Origin: Umezawaea endophytica
GTDB taxonomy: Bacteria > Actinomycetota > Actinomycetes > Mycobacteriales > Pseudonocardiaceae
Direction: 5' to 3'
Assembly: GCF_025061645.1 (NCBI RefSeq)
Contig: NZ_JANYMP010000003.1
Location: 186,001 to 250,000, forward strand
DNA length: 64,000 nucleotides
Shown here: one piece after another, positions 42,420 through 51,256 of the stretch
Position numbering within the stretch: position 1 is the first letter of the stretch
Layout: every line of letters starts with the position of its first letter
The notes under the pieces: generated by a model
Database searches by the model: none
What the model saw: the letters and a program-made list of their open reading frames with translations, nothing else
Told to the model about the DNA's origin: nothing
Made by a program: the position numbers and the translations under genes

Positions 42420-43919
42420 ACGAGGCACGATGTGGTGGTGGTAGGCGCCGGTTTCGGCGGGCTCACCATGGGCGCGGCGCTGCGGGCGGCGGGGATCCGG
42501 GATTTCGTCATCCTGGAGGAGGGTGACGACGTCGGCGGGGTGTGGCGGGAGAACACCTATCCGGGCTGCGCCTGCGACGTGCCGTCCCACCTCTACTCGT
42601 TCGCGTTCGACCCCCACCGCGACGCCGAGGTGCGGTTCCCGGACCAGGGTTCGATCCTGGAGTACATGCGCGCCGTCGTCGAGCGGAACGGGCTGCGCCA
42701 ACACATCCGCAGCAACACCTCCGTCACCGCGGCGAACTACAGCGACGCCGACGGCACGTGGACGTTGACCACCGCGGACGGGCAGCACCTGCACACCGCC
42801 GCGGTGGTGTGGGCCGTCGGCCAGCTCCACCGACCCGCCGTTCCGGACGTCCCCGGCGCGCACAGCTTCGCCGGCGCGGCGTTCCACTCCGCGCGCTGGG
42901 ACCGCGGCGCCGACCTGACCGGGCACGTCGCGGTCGTCGGAACCGGGTCGTCGGCGGCGCAGATGGTCCCGGAACTGGCGCGCACGGCGGCGAGCGTCAC
43001 GGTGTACCAGCGCACCCCGTCCTGGATCCTGCCCAAACCGGCCGCCCGGTTCGGGCCGGTGAGCCGGTGGGCGCTGGCGACCGTGCCGGGACTGCACCGG
43101 CTCTACCGGGCCGGGCTGTACCTCGGAGCCGATCTGGTCCTGGCCCCGGTCATGCGCGGAGGCTGGTCGGCCCGGCCCGCCCGGTGGCTCGCCCGCGCCC
43201 ACCTCCGCCGCCAGGTCCCCGACCGGGCGTTGCGCGACCGGCTCACCCCGGACTACCGCATCGGCGAGAAGCGCGTCCTGATGGACAACGGGTTCTACCC
43301 GGCACTGTCCCTGCCCCACGTCGAACTGGTCACCGACCCCGTCGAGCAGGTCACCAGCGACGGCGTCCGCACCGTCGGCGGTGCGCACCGCCGGGCCGAC
43401 GTGATCGTGTGGGCCACCGGGTTCCACGCCCCGGAGTTCCTCGGCGGCGTCGAGGTGCGGGGCCAGGGCGGCACCGACCTCCACGCGCACTGGTCCGAGC
43501 AGGGTCGCCCGGAGGCGTTCTTCGGGCTCGCCGTGCCGGGGTTCCCCTCGATGTACCTGATCGCCGGACCGCACAGCTTCACGCCCGCGAACAGCAACCC
43601 CTCGATGAAGGACCACCAGGTCCGCTACATCATGGGCTGCCTGGACCTCGCCGCACGACTCGGCGCGCCCGTGGCGGTCACCCCGGCGGCGATGGCCGGG
43701 TACCGGCGGTGGCTGGACACCGCGCTGGCCCGCACCGTCTGGCCGGACGGCGTCCCGTCCTGGTTCAAGCGCGACTCCGACGGACCGGTCACGAACCCGT
43801 GGCCGTCGAGCGTCCGGGAGTTCGAGCGGCGGCTCCACGCCCACGACCCGGCCGACACCTTCGTCGAGGTCCGGGTCTCGCACACCGCCGCACAGCCGGA
43901 CCGGGGTGTCCGGCCGTGA
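42417..43919 (+). CDS. flavin-containing monooxygenase, Baeyer-Villiger type
   Basis: 500 residues: FAD site VVGAGFGGL (8-16), the Baeyer-Villiger fingerprint FxGxxxHxxxWD as FAGAAFHSARWD (151-162), an NADPH site VVGTGSSAAQ (173-182) and the ATGFH motif late in the chain. Family members insert oxygen next to ketones or oxidise heteroatoms. Substrate unknown. The gene lies divergent from the NACHT gene across 220 bases and is convergent with an alpha/beta hydrolase, a frequent partner that would split the resulting ester (inference). Confidence 0.9.
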   Translation: MTRHDVVVVGAGFGGLTMGAALRAAGIRDFVILEEGDDVGGVWRENTYPGCACDVPSHLYSFAFDPHRDAEVRFPDQGSILEYMRAVVERNGLRQHIRSNTSVTAANYSDADGTWTLTTADGQHLHTAAVVWAVGQLHRPAVPDVPGAHSFAGAAFHSARWDRGADLTGHVAVVGTGSSAAQMVPELARTAASVTVYQRTPSWILPKPAARFGPVSRWALATVPGLHRLYRAGLYLGADLVLAPVMRGGWSARPARWLARAHLRRQVPDRALRDRLTPDYRIGEKRVLMDNGFYPALSLPHVELVTDPVEQVTSDGVRTVGGAHRRADVIVWATGFHAPEFLGGVEVRGQGGTDLHAHWSEQGRPEAFFGLAVPGFPSMYLIAGPHSFTPANSNPSMKDHQVRYIMGCLDLAARLGAPVAVTPAAMAGYRRWLDTALARTVWPDGVPSWFKRDSDGPVTNPWPSSVREFERRLHAHDPADTFVEVRVSHTAAQPDRGVRP

Positions 43920-43929
43920 CGGCGGCGGG

Positions 43930-44853
43930 CTACTTCGAGTCGATGCGCCCGACCGGTTCCGGCGCGCTCGAGACCTCCTCGGTGATCCGGTCCCAGGCGT
44001 CGTCGCCGAGACCGAGCGCTTTCAGCAGGAACGCCGCCGACACCCGGCGGACCAGGTCGACGCGCTCGGGACTCTCGTCGGTGGTGTTGGTGGCGTTGTA
44101 GCCGTGGACCCCGCCGAGCGTGTGCTCGCCGCCGAACACGGTGAGCAGGCTCCGGGCGCCGGGGCTGAGCGCGTAGACGTCGGTGAACCAGTCCGGGCCG
44201 CGGGTCGAGAGCAGCGACTGGTCGTGGTCGCCCGCGACGACGAGCGTCGGGGTGTTCAGCCGGTCGAAGTCCGGGCTCATGAAGGAGAAGTTCTCCCGCG
44301 CGAACGGGGTCAGGGCCTCACCGCCGAGGCCGGTGGCCGCCAGGAGCACGCCCGCCTTGACGCGGGGGTCGGTCCTGTCCTCACCGGGCCGCCCGTCCGC
44401 GCCGACGACCCTGGCGCCCAGGAGCATGCCCACCGTCTGGCTGCCCCAGGAGTGCCCGGCGACGGCGAGGCGGTCGCGGTCGACGCGCTCGGGCAGTCCG
44501 GGGATCGCGGCCACGACCTCGTCCAGGTGGTCGATGACGAGTTCGACGTCGTCGACGCGCGTGCTCCAGATCGACGCGTACCGCGGGTCGGCCGGGGTGA
44601 GGCCGAGCGCGGCCGAGTCGAGGAACGTGGGCTGGATGACGATGAAGCCGTTGGCGGCCCAGTGGTCGACGAGCGGGTCGTAGGAGTCCATCGCGAGGCT
44701 GAACCCGTGCGCGAGGACGAGGAGCGGCAGGTCGGTGCCGGTGGCGGGGGCGGAGATCCGCACCGCGAGGTCGTCGCCGCGATTCGGCGCCGACAGGGTG
44801 ACCGGCTTGGCGGCGAGGATCCGCGATCCGGGAGCCGTTGCGAGAGCGGGCAT
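43930..44853 (-). CDS. alpha/beta hydrolase (PAF-acetylhydrolase/chlorophyllase-like)
   Basis: 307 residues, soluble, without signal peptide. Nucleophile elbow AGHSWGSQ, oxyanion region AHGFS, acid Asp in VVAGDHDQS and a late His in GGEHTLGG. Probably an esterase or lipase of the cytoplasm. ATG start with GGAAGGA upstream. Divergent from a TetR gene; three palindromic operators lie between them, so it is very likely repressed by that protein. Confidence 0.85.
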   Translation of the reverse strand: MPALATAPGSRILAAKPVTLSAPNRGDDLAVRISAPATGTDLPLLVLAHGFSLAMDSYDPLVDHWAANGFIVIQPTFLDSAALGLTPADPRYASIWSTRVDDVELVIDHLDEVVAAIPGLPERVDRDRLAVAGHSWGSQTVGMLLGARVVGADGRPGEDRTDPRVKAGVLLAATGLGGEALTPFARENFSFMSPDFDRLNTPTLVVAGDHDQSLLSTRGPDWFTDVYALSPGARSLLTVFGGEHTLGGVHGYNATNTTDESPERVDLVRRVSAAFLLKALGLGDDAWDRITEEVSSAPEPVGRIDSK

Positions 44854-44909
44854 GGGGGTGTCCTTCCAGAGGTTCGCGAGCACCCGACCGAGCCGGAGAC
44901 CGGTCGAAA

Positions 44910-44978
44910 CGGAGCATTGCTCCGCCGACAATACGGAGCGGCGCTCCGCATTGCAACACCGAAAAGGAGCAGCGCTCC
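44910..44978. promoter_or_regulatory. three TetR operators GGAGC-N3-GCTCC
   Basis: Palindromes at 44,910-44,924 (CGGAGCATTGCTCCG), 44,934-44,948 (CGGAGCGGCGCTCCG) and 44,966-44,978 (GGAGCAGCGCTCC), in the 155-base gap between hydrolase and TetR genes. Identical five-base arms with variable three-base centres, spaced 24 and 31 bases centre to centre. Confidence 0.75.
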
Positions 44979-45008
44979 GATTCGCCCGGTCCGTGCCACA
45001 ATGGCGGT

Positions 45009-45596
45009 ATGCGCCCCGCCGACCCCGTGCCGACCCGACGGAGAGCAGACGTGGAGCGCAACGAGCGCGCCCTGCTGGACGCCGCCGCCACCGTGTTCGC
45101 CCGCTCCGGGGCGGACGCGACGGTGCGGGACGTCGCCGCGGCGGCCGGTGTCGGCATGGGGACGCTGTACCGGCACTTCCCGACGCGCGCCGACCTCGTC
45201 GTCGCGGTGTACCGCCACCAGATCGAGGCGTGCGCGGCGGCCGGGCCCGCGCTACTGGCCTCACAGCCCACACCGCTCGACGCGATCGTGCGGTGGACGC
45301 ACCTCTTCGCCGACTTCATCGGCACCAAGCACGGCATGCTCACGGTGATGCGCGGCGACCCGTCCGGGCTCACCGCGCTCCACTCGCTGTTCCTCGACCG
45401 GCTCGTCCCGGTCCTCGGCGACCTCCTGGACCACGCGCGCGCCTCGAACGAGGTGAAGTCCGACGTGTCCGCCTACGAACTGATCCGAGCCGTCGGCGAC
45501 CTCTGCGCCTTCGCCCCGAACGACCCGAACTACGACGTGCGCCGCGTGATCACGTTGCTGGTGCTGGGGTTGAAGTCCTCCACCCCGAGCGGATGA
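45009..45596 (+). CDS. TetR-family regulator
   Basis: 195 residues. TetR helix-turn-helix (ALLDAAATVFARSGADATVRDVAAAAGVGMGTLYRHF, in pieces, about 18-55) and a C-terminal ligand domain of the TetR_C_33/SbtR-like type (FADFIGTKHGMLTVMRGDP). ATG start at 45,009 with no strong ribosome binding site; a short leader is possible. Probably binds the three palindromes just upstream and controls itself and the hydrolase. Confidence 0.88.
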   Translation: MRPADPVPTRRRADVERNERALLDAAATVFARSGADATVRDVAAAAGVGMGTLYRHFPTRADLVVAVYRHQIEACAAAGPALLASQPTPLDAIVRWTHLFADFIGTKHGMLTVMRGDPSGLTALHSLFLDRLVPVLGDLLDHARASNEVKSDVSAYELIRAVGDLCAFAPNDPNYDVRRVITLLVLGLKSSTPSG

Positions 45597-45600
45597 CCCG

Positions 45601-46446
45601 CTAGACCGGCCGGTTCTCCAGGTCCTGGAGTCCGACCACCCGCAGCAGGTCGAGCTTCCGCTCGTCCTCGGAGCCGGGGGCGGCCGTCATCATCACGATC
45701 GTCTGGTCGCCCGGACCGCCGGTGAAGGTGTCGCAGTCCACCACGATGTCCCCGACCACGGTCGTGTGCACGGTCTTGCGGCTGCTGCGCAGCTCCCCGA
45801 CCGTCCCCGCCTTCCACCGCCGGGCGAAATCGGGGGACGTCCTGGTCAGGCGGTCGATCAACCGCGGCAGGTCCGGGTCGTCCGGGTAGCGGCCGGACGC
45901 GGAACGCAGGTGGCCCACGAGGTCCCGCGCGTAGGCCTCGTCGTCCTCGGGTGTGTGCGTCACCGGGATCGACCCCTCGAAGTACTGCCAGGCGACGTTG
46001 CGCTCCAGCCGGGTCTGGCTCGACGGGTCGCCGAACAGGGCGGCCCAGAGCGGGTTCCACAGCACCAGCTCGTAGATCGCGGTGTGCACGGCCACGGCTA
46101 CGGGCGCGTTGCGGAACCGGTCCACCATCCGCTGCGCGGTCGGCGTGACGTGCCTCGGCACGTGACCGGCCGGGGGTACGGCCGCGCCCGCGACGCGGAA
46201 CAGGTGGTCGCGTTCGGCGTCGTTCAGGCGCAGCGCCCGCGCCAGCGAGGTCAGCAGGTGCGGGGAGGGGTTGCGGGCGCGGCCCTGCTCCAGGCGGACG
46301 ACGTAGTCCACGCTCACCCCGGCGATGAGGGCCAGTTCCTCGCGGCGCAGGCCGGGCGCGCGGCGGCCGAGGCCGGGCGGCAGTCCGACGTCCTCCGGGC
46401 GCACCCGGTCCCGCCACGCCCGGAGGATCTGCGCGAACTCGTCCAT
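45601..46446 (-). CDS. XRE-type regulator with MmyB-like ligand domain
   Basis: 281 residues: helix-turn-helix (about 20-80, PGLRREELALIAGVSVDYVVRLEQGR in part) and an MmyB-like PAS domain (YELVLWNPLWAALFGDPSS ... VHTTVVGDIVVDCDTF). In actinomycetes such proteins usually regulate a divergent short-chain dehydrogenase, as is the case here (101 bases). ATG 46,446 chosen from the conserved MDEFAQILRAWRDR start. Confidence 0.9.
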   Translation of the reverse strand: MDEFAQILRAWRDRVRPEDVGLPPGLGRRAPGLRREELALIAGVSVDYVVRLEQGRARNPSPHLLTSLARALRLNDAERDHLFRVAGAAVPPAGHVPRHVTPTAQRMVDRFRNAPVAVAVHTAIYELVLWNPLWAALFGDPSSQTRLERNVAWQYFEGSIPVTHTPEDDEAYARDLVGHLRSASGRYPDDPDLPRLIDRLTRTSPDFARRWKAGTVGELRSSRKTVHTTVVGDIVVDCDTFTGGPGDQTIVMMTAAPGSEDERKLDLLRVVGLQDLENRPV

Positions 46447-46547
46447 GCCCCCATGGTGCCCCGTGAGCGGGCGGCGCGGGTGGTACTGCTGGTCCCACCG
46501 TCGAAGGGTGCCTGTCAGCCGGGCGGGCGGCGGCACAGGCTGGTGGC

Positions 46548-47228
46548 ATGACCACGACACTGGTGACCGGCGCCAACAAGGGCCTCGGTCTGGAAACCGT
46601 CCGCCGCCTGATCGCCGCGGGCCACACCGTCCACGCCGGGATGCGCGACCTGGCCTCCGGGGACGCCGCCCGCGCGCTCGGCGCGATCCCGGTCCGGCTC
46701 GACGTCACCGACCAGGATAGCGTCGACAAGGCCATCGCGTCCCTGCCCGAACTCGACGTGCTGGTCAACAACGCCGCCGTCGTCGGTCCGTCGTGGAGCC
46801 TCGACGACCTGGACGTCGAAGCGATGCGCGTGGCGTTCGAGACCAACGTGTTCGGCGTCGTCCGGGTCACCCAGGCCGCCCTGCCCGCGCTGCGCCGCTC
46901 GGCCAACCCGGTGGTCGTCAACGTCGCCTCGGGACTGGGCTTCCCCCGTGCCCTGCTGGACCCGGACGACGACTCCTTCCACGCCAACCTGGTGCCGTAC
47001 GCCAGCTCGAAGGGCGCCGTGATCACGCTGACCGTGCAGTACGCCAAGAGCCTGCCCGGAATGCGGATCAACGCCTCCGACCCCGGCTACACCGCGACCG
47101 ACCTCAACCAGCACCAGGGCCACCAGACCGTCACCGAGGGCACCGACGCCACGGTCGCACTGGCGCTGCTGGGCCCGGACGGTCCGACCGGCGAGTTCCA
47201 CAACCGACTCGGACGCGTCACCTACTGA
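46548..47228 (+). CDS. short-chain dehydrogenase/reductase
   Basis: 226 residues, classical SDR: TGANKGLG cofactor loop, NNAA (about 74-77) and the YASSK catalytic motif (about 143-147). NAD(P)-dependent; substrate unknown. Divergent from the MmyB-type regulator and followed after 31 bases by a SnoaL-like gene, probably as one transcript. Confidence 0.9.
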   Translation: MTTTLVTGANKGLGLETVRRLIAAGHTVHAGMRDLASGDAARALGAIPVRLDVTDQDSVDKAIASLPELDVLVNNAAVVGPSWSLDDLDVEAMRVAFETNVFGVVRVTQAALPALRRSANPVVVNVASGLGFPRALLDPDDDSFHANLVPYASSKGAVITLTVQYAKSLPGMRINASDPGYTATDLNQHQGHQTVTEGTDATVALALLGPDGPTGEFHNRLGRVTY

Positions 47229-47259
47229 CCCCGGCCCCGACCGCTGAAGGAGAACTCCG

Positions 47260-47652
47260 TTGACCGACAACGACCTGCGCGACTGGTACCTGCGGTACGT
47301 CGCGGCGCTCGACGCCCACGAACTGGGGAGGATGGACGAGTTCATCGCCGACGAGGTGCTGCTGAACGGCGAACCGGGGACCAGGGACGACGTCGTCGCC
47401 GACATGAGGAGCAGCATCGACGCCGTGCCGAACCTCCACTGGGAGGTCGAGGAACTGCTGATCGACCGCGACCGCGTCGCCGTGCGCGCCGTCAACACCG
47501 GCACCCCGGTGGCGGAGTGGCTCGGCGTCGCGCCGACCGGCGCCTCGTTCACGATCGTCGAGTACGCCATCTACCGGGTCGGCGACGGCCGGTTCGTGCA
47601 GATGACGAACCTGCACGACTCGGCGGACGTCCGGCGGCAACTGACCGCCTGA
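47260..47652 (+). CDS. SnoaL-like (NTF2-fold) ester cyclase-type protein
   Basis: 130 residues, a cone-shaped alpha+beta barrel of the SnoaL-like polyketide cyclase group ([28 protein letters not shown] ... [24 protein letters not shown], in pieces). No polyketide genes are nearby, so a general isomerase/hydrolase or ligand-binding role is as likely. TTG start with GAAGGAG 8 bases upstream. Likely co-transcribed with the SDR. Confidence 0.82.
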   Translation: MTDNDLRDWYLRYVAALDAHELGRMDEFIADEVLLNGEPGTRDDVVADMRSSIDAVPNLHWEVEELLIDRDRVAVRAVNTGTPVAEWLGVAPTGASFTIVEYAIYRVGDGRFVQMTNLHDSADVRRQLTA

Positions 47653-47660
47653 CCCCGCCG

Positions 47661-48134
47661 CTACTCCCGGAGGTCCGCGCCGAGGTGCGCGACCAAACCG
47701 GGACCGGCCTCCGGCACGACGTCGTGCGCGGTCATGCCCTCTCCGCAGCAGTCGCACGCCAGCGCGACCCGCGCCTCCCCGGCGCAGTCGCGGTGCCGGT
47801 AGCGCACCGGCGGCCCGTCCGGGGCCATGTGGGTGTCGCCCCAGTCCCTGATGGCCATCAGGATCGGGTACAGGTCATGCCCCTTGCTGGTCAGCCGGTA
47901 CTCCGGGTGCTCCCCCTCGTCGGCCTGGCGCCGCACGAGGATCCCGTGGTCCACCAGCCGACCGAGCCGGTCCTGCAACCGGCTGCGGGGGATGCCCAGG
48001 TTGCCCTGGAACGCGTTGAACCTCCGGACGCCCGCGAAGGCCTCCTTGAGGATCAGCAACGTCCACCGGTCCCCCAGCACCACCAGCGGACGGGTGATCG
48101 AGCACGGCAGGTCGGCGAGCTGTTCGTACCGCAT
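47661..48134 (-). CDS. HxlR-family redox-type regulator
   Basis: 157 residues. Winged helix with the family opening CSITRPLVVLGDRWTLLILKEAF and wing LGIPRSRLQDRLGRLVDHGILVRR. The C-terminus carries extra cysteines (HRDCAG, CDCCGEG) that could bind metal or sense oxidants or electrophiles. It is divergent from a nitroreductase gene and faces a perfect 21-base inverted repeat, its likely operator. Confidence 0.9.
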   Translation of the reverse strand: MRYEQLADLPCSITRPLVVLGDRWTLLILKEAFAGVRRFNAFQGNLGIPRSRLQDRLGRLVDHGILVRRQADEGEHPEYRLTSKGHDLYPILMAIRDWGDTHMAPDGPPVRYRHRDCAGEARVALACDCCGEGMTAHDVVPEAGPGLVAHLGADLRE

Positions 48135-48150
48135 GGCCCGACCCTACCCA

Positions 48151-48209
48151 AGGCAGTCTCTTTTCGAGACCGACGCGTGCTAGCTTTTGGTCTCGAAAAG
48201 AGACTGCCT
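48151..48209. promoter_or_regulatory. HxlR operator: perfect 21-base inverted repeat
   Basis: Arms at 48,151-48,171 and 48,189-48,209 are exact reverse complements, with a 17-base spacer. Each arm itself contains the smaller palindrome GTCTC-N5-GAGAC, so two dimers could bind side by side. It starts 16 bases from the HxlR start and ends 10 bases before the nitroreductase start, covering both promoters. Confidence 0.8.
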
Positions 48210-48219
48210 GGAGGTTCCC

Positions 48220-48909
48220 TTGAGCACGACGCTCCCCGAACCGCACGAGGCCCTCGGCCGACTGCTCGACGAGAGGTGGACCTGTCGGCAGTTCCTGCCC
48301 ACCCCGGTCCCCCGGCACACCGTCGAACGGCTGCTCGCGCTCGCGCAGCGCACGCCGTCCTGGTGCAACACGCAGCCGTGGCAGGTGGCCGTCACCGAGG
48401 GCGCCGGTACCGAACGCCTTCGCACGCGGCTCCTCGCCCACCTCCAGGACCACCCCGGCGTCCCGGACTTCCCCTTCCCGGAGCGGTACGCGGGCGTCTA
48501 CCAGGACCGCCGTCGGGAGTGCGGGAAGCAGCTCTACGCGAGCGTCGGGATCGAGCGCCACGACAAGCAGGGCGCCGTGCGGCAGATGCTGCGCAACTTC
48601 GAGCTGTTCGACGCGCCGCACGTCGCGATCATCACCACCGAGGCCGACCTCGGCGTGTACGGCGCGATCGACTGCGGCCTGTACCTGAACACGTTCCTGC
48701 TCGCCGCGCAAAGCCTCGGGCTGGGAGCGGCGCCGCAGGCCGCGCTGGCGGGGTACTCCGGATTCCTGCGGGACCACTTCGGACTCCCGGACACCAGGCG
48801 CGTGGTCGCGGGGGTCTCGTTCGGCTACCCCGACACCGACCACCCGGTGAACAGCTTCCGCACCACCCGCGACTCCCCCGACAACGCCGTGCTGTGGCAC
48901 TCCACCTGA
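48220..48909 (+). CDS. nitroreductase family protein
   Basis: 229 residues with the FMN nitroreductase fold: RWTCRQFLPTPVP (FMN phosphate), QRTPSWCNTQPWQVAV and LYLNTFLLAAQSLGLGAAPQ. Uses NAD(P)H to reduce nitro groups, quinones or similar electrophiles. TTG 48,220 chosen because GGAGG lies 5 bases upstream; an earlier frame start would lie within the operator. Controlled, by position, by the divergent HxlR protein. Confidence 0.9.
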   Translation: MSTTLPEPHEALGRLLDERWTCRQFLPTPVPRHTVERLLALAQRTPSWCNTQPWQVAVTEGAGTERLRTRLLAHLQDHPGVPDFPFPERYAGVYQDRRRECGKQLYASVGIERHDKQGAVRQMLRNFELFDAPHVAIITTEADLGVYGAIDCGLYLNTFLLAAQSLGLGAAPQAALAGYSGFLRDHFGLPDTRRVVAGVSFGYPDTDHPVNSFRTTRDSPDNAVLWHST

Positions 48910-48915
48910 CCTGAT

Positions 48916-48949
48916 GTGGTGGCTCGTCGCCACACCGGCGAGCCACCGC
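48916..48949. terminator. hairpin terminator between convergent genes
   Basis: GTGGTGGCTCGTCG (48,916-48,929) pairs with CGGCGAGCCACCGC (48,936-48,949), with two G-T pairs and a 6-base loop, 7 bases after the nitroreductase stop and 12 bases before the end of the convergent SDR. Confidence 0.65.
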
Positions 48950-48960
48950 ACCAGGCGGTC

Positions 48961-49698
48961 TCAGTCGAGGGGACCGAGTCCGTAACCGCCGTCGGCGACG
49001 ATCTCGGCGCCCGTGGCGAAGCGGGCCTGGTCGGAGGCGGCGAAGAGGATGAAGTCGGCGATCTCCTCCAGGGCGGCGTTGCGCGGGATGGCGAGGTTGT
49101 CGACGGGGACGATGGGGTTGCCTTCGGGGTCGTAGGCCAGGGGCGTCTCGATGATGCCGGGGTGCACCGAGTTGACGCGGATGTTGTCGCGCGCCAAGCC
49201 TTTGGCGGCGGCACGCATGAGGCCGCGCAGGGCCCACTTGCTGCTGCTGTAGGCGACGAGTCCGGGCGCGGCGGTGAGTCCGGCGATGGAGTTGACGTTG
49301 ACGATCGCGCCGCCACCGGCCTTGCGCATCGAGGGGGCCGCGGCCCGGATGCCTAGCAGCGCGCCGGTGAGGTTGGTGTCGAGCACCTGGCGGAACTCTT
49401 CCAGCTCAATGCTTTCCACGGTTCCGATGCGCAGGTAGGCGGCGTTGTTGACGAGGACGTCCAGCGGTCCGAACGCCTCCTCGGTGCGGGTGATCGCGTC
49501 GGCCCAGTCGGTTTCGCTGGTGACGTCGAGGCGGACTCCGACGCTGTCGCCGCCCGCCTTCTCGGCCACCTCGTCGTACCGGCTGCGAGCCGCGGCGACG
49601 ACGTTGGCGCCCGCGGTGGCGAACCGCACGGCCAGGGTGGTGCCGAGCGCACCGGAGGCACCGGTGATCAGGACGGTCTTGCCGGTGAAGTCGAACAT
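48961..49698 (-). CDS. short-chain dehydrogenase/reductase (3-alpha/20-beta-HSD-like)
   Basis: 245 residues. TGASGALG cofactor motif, NNAA, catalytic Ser in VNVNSIAG and YSSSK, then NSVHPGIIETP; the length and C-terminal ADGGYG are as in bacterial FabG-like and hydroxysteroid dehydrogenases. Substrate unknown. Separated by 12 bases from the SDR gene upstream, so both form one transcript under the divergent TetR. Confidence 0.9.
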   Translation of the reverse strand: MFDFTGKTVLITGASGALGTTLAVRFATAGANVVAAARSRYDEVAEKAGGDSVGVRLDVTSETDWADAITRTEEAFGPLDVLVNNAAYLRIGTVESIELEEFRQVLDTNLTGALLGIRAAAPSMRKAGGGAIVNVNSIAGLTAAPGLVAYSSSKWALRGLMRAAAKGLARDNIRVNSVHPGIIETPLAYDPEGNPIVPVDNLAIPRNAALEEIADFILFAASDQARFATGAEIVADGGYGLGPLD

Positions 49699-49710
49699 GA
49701 CGGGCTCCTC

Positions 49711-50577
49711 CTAGCGGGAAGTGGTGGCGAGGGCGGGGACGACGTCGTCGGCGTCGGTGGAGAAGGCGAGGTCGCGCCCGGCTTCCAGGGCGTCGAGGCG
49801 GTCGCGCAGGGCCGCGGTGGCCTGCTCGTAGGCGTCGGAGCCGAGCGTGAGCCGCAACGGCGGGTGCGGCTGGTCGGCCGAGGCGATGATGGCCGCCGCC
49901 ATCTTGGCGGGGTCACCGGGCGCGGGCAGCGGTGGCAGTTCGCCGGACAGGACTCGGCGCAGGTGCCCCGACGGGCCGTCGGCGTACTCGGGCAGGGCCT
50001 CGCCGAGGACCGCGCCCCCGCCGAAGTTGGTGCGCGCAATGCCCGGCTCGACGATCGTCACGTCGATGCCGAACGGCGCGAGTTCGGGGGCCGAGGACTC
50101 CCAGAACCCTTCGACACCCCACTTGGTGGCGTGGTAGAGGCTCATGGCGGGGAAGGCGATCTGCCCGCCGACGCTGGCGATCTGGATGTAGCGCCCACCG
50201 CCCTGGCGGCGCAGGTGCGGGGTGGCGGCGCGGGCGAGCTGGATCGACGCGGTCAGGTTGGTCGCGATCTGCCGGTCGATCTGCTCGTCGCCGAGTTCCT
50301 CCGGTGCCCCGAAGAGGCCGTAACCGGCGTTGGACACGACGACGTCGATCCGGCCGAGTTCGGCGAAGGCCCGGTCCACGGTCTCGCGCAGCGCGGTGGT
50401 GTCGGTGACGTCCAGCGGGGCCCGCCAGAGCCGGTCCCCGTGGCGGGACGCCAGGTCGTCGAGTGACTCCGGGCGGCGCGCGGTGGCGGCGACCCGATCC
50501 CCCCGTTCGAGCAGTTGTCCGGTGAGTTCCCGGCCGAAGCCGGAGGACGTGCCGGTGATGAACCAGGTGCGACTCAC
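49711..50577 (-). CDS. short-chain dehydrogenase/reductase (long SDR form)
   Basis: 288 residues. TGTSSGFG cofactor motif, SNAGYG, Ser in IASVGGQ and YHATK (about 153-157), with an extended C-terminal helix region as in 17-beta-HSD-like or oxidoreductases active on bulky substrates. First gene of the two-SDR unit; ATG start with GGAGCACCC upstream. Divergent from a TetR gene. Confidence 0.9.
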   Translation of the reverse strand: MSRTWFITGTSSGFGRELTGQLLERGDRVAATARRPESLDDLASRHGDRLWRAPLDVTDTTALRETVDRAFAELGRIDVVVSNAGYGLFGAPEELGDEQIDRQIATNLTASIQLARAATPHLRRQGGGRYIQIASVGGQIAFPAMSLYHATKWGVEGFWESSAPELAPFGIDVTIVEPGIARTNFGGGAVLGEALPEYADGPSGHLRRVLSGELPPLPAPGDPAKMAAAIIASADQPHPPLRLTLGSDAYEQATAALRDRLDALEAGRDLAFSTDADDVVPALATTSR

Positions 50578-50601
50578 GGGTGCTCCTCACTAGGTAAGTA
50601 A

Positions 50602-50659
50602 CTGGATACATTCGTACTCGGCGCCGCTCCGGCATGTCAATACCTGGATGGTTATGTAC
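50602..50659. promoter_or_regulatory. direct repeats CTGGAT-N6-GTAC between SDR and TetR genes
   Basis: CTGGATACATTCGTAC (50,602-50,617) and CTGGATGGTTATGTAC (50,644-50,659) share 11 of 16 positions and lie 42 bases apart, exactly four helical turns. Position suggests a TetR operator; the second copy reaches the alternative TetR start. Confidence 0.35.
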
Positions 50660-50668
50660 GATGGGGCC

Positions 50669-51241
50669 ATGCCACCCGACGCCACCGAGACCAAGCGGAA
50701 GCTCATGGACGCGGCCATCGCCGAGTTCGCCCAGTACGGCTTGGCCGGTGCGCGGGTCGACCGCATCGCCGAGAACGCCCCGGCCAACAAGCGGTCGATC
50801 TACATGCACTTCGGCACGAAGGAGGAGCTGTTCGACAAGGTCGTGTCGGACAGCTTCCTCCAGCTCGCGGGGTCGATCGCCTTCGGCGAGGACCACCTCG
50901 TCGGCTACGCGGGCGACCTGTTCGACCGGCTGGAGAAGTGGCCGCACATCCAGCGCCTCTACCTGTGGTCAGGGCTGGAGCGCGAGCAGTCCGTGGCCTC
51001 CGAGGTCGAGGGCTACCGCAGGAGAGTCCTCGACATCCAGGCCGCGCAGGAGGCGGGCCGGATCCGCGCCGACATCCCACCGGCCGAGCTGATGGCCATG
51101 GTGATCGCGGTGGTGATCAGTTGGAAGACCGCCGCCTGGTCGTTGAAGGCGCTGCAACCGGACTACGCGTGCCAGTCCGACAGCACCCGCCGAGCCGCGG
51201 TCGTGGCCGCCGTGGCCGGACTCGTCCAGCCACCCTCCTGA
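50669..51241 (+). CDS. TetR-family regulator
   Basis: 190 residues: helix-turn-helix (KLMDAAIAEFAQYGLAGARVDRIAENAPANKRSIYMHF, in pieces) and a TetR_C_5-like ligand domain. ATG 50,669 fits the family N-terminus; an ATG 21 bases earlier is in frame and possible. Likely controls the divergent SDR pair. Confidence 0.87.
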   Translation: MPPDATETKRKLMDAAIAEFAQYGLAGARVDRIAENAPANKRSIYMHFGTKEELFDKVVSDSFLQLAGSIAFGEDHLVGYAGDLFDRLEKWPHIQRLYLWSGLEREQSVASEVEGYRRRVLDIQAAQEAGRIRADIPPAELMAMVIAVVISWKTAAWSLKALQPDYACQSDSTRRAAVVAAVAGLVQPPS

Positions 51242-51256
51242 CGGTCGGCGTTCGGG

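Noticed and set aside
47260-47652. SnoaL-like gene as evidence for a polyketide cluster
   Set aside because: No polyketide synthase, aromatase or carrier gene lies near; SnoaL-like proteins are common outside such clusters.
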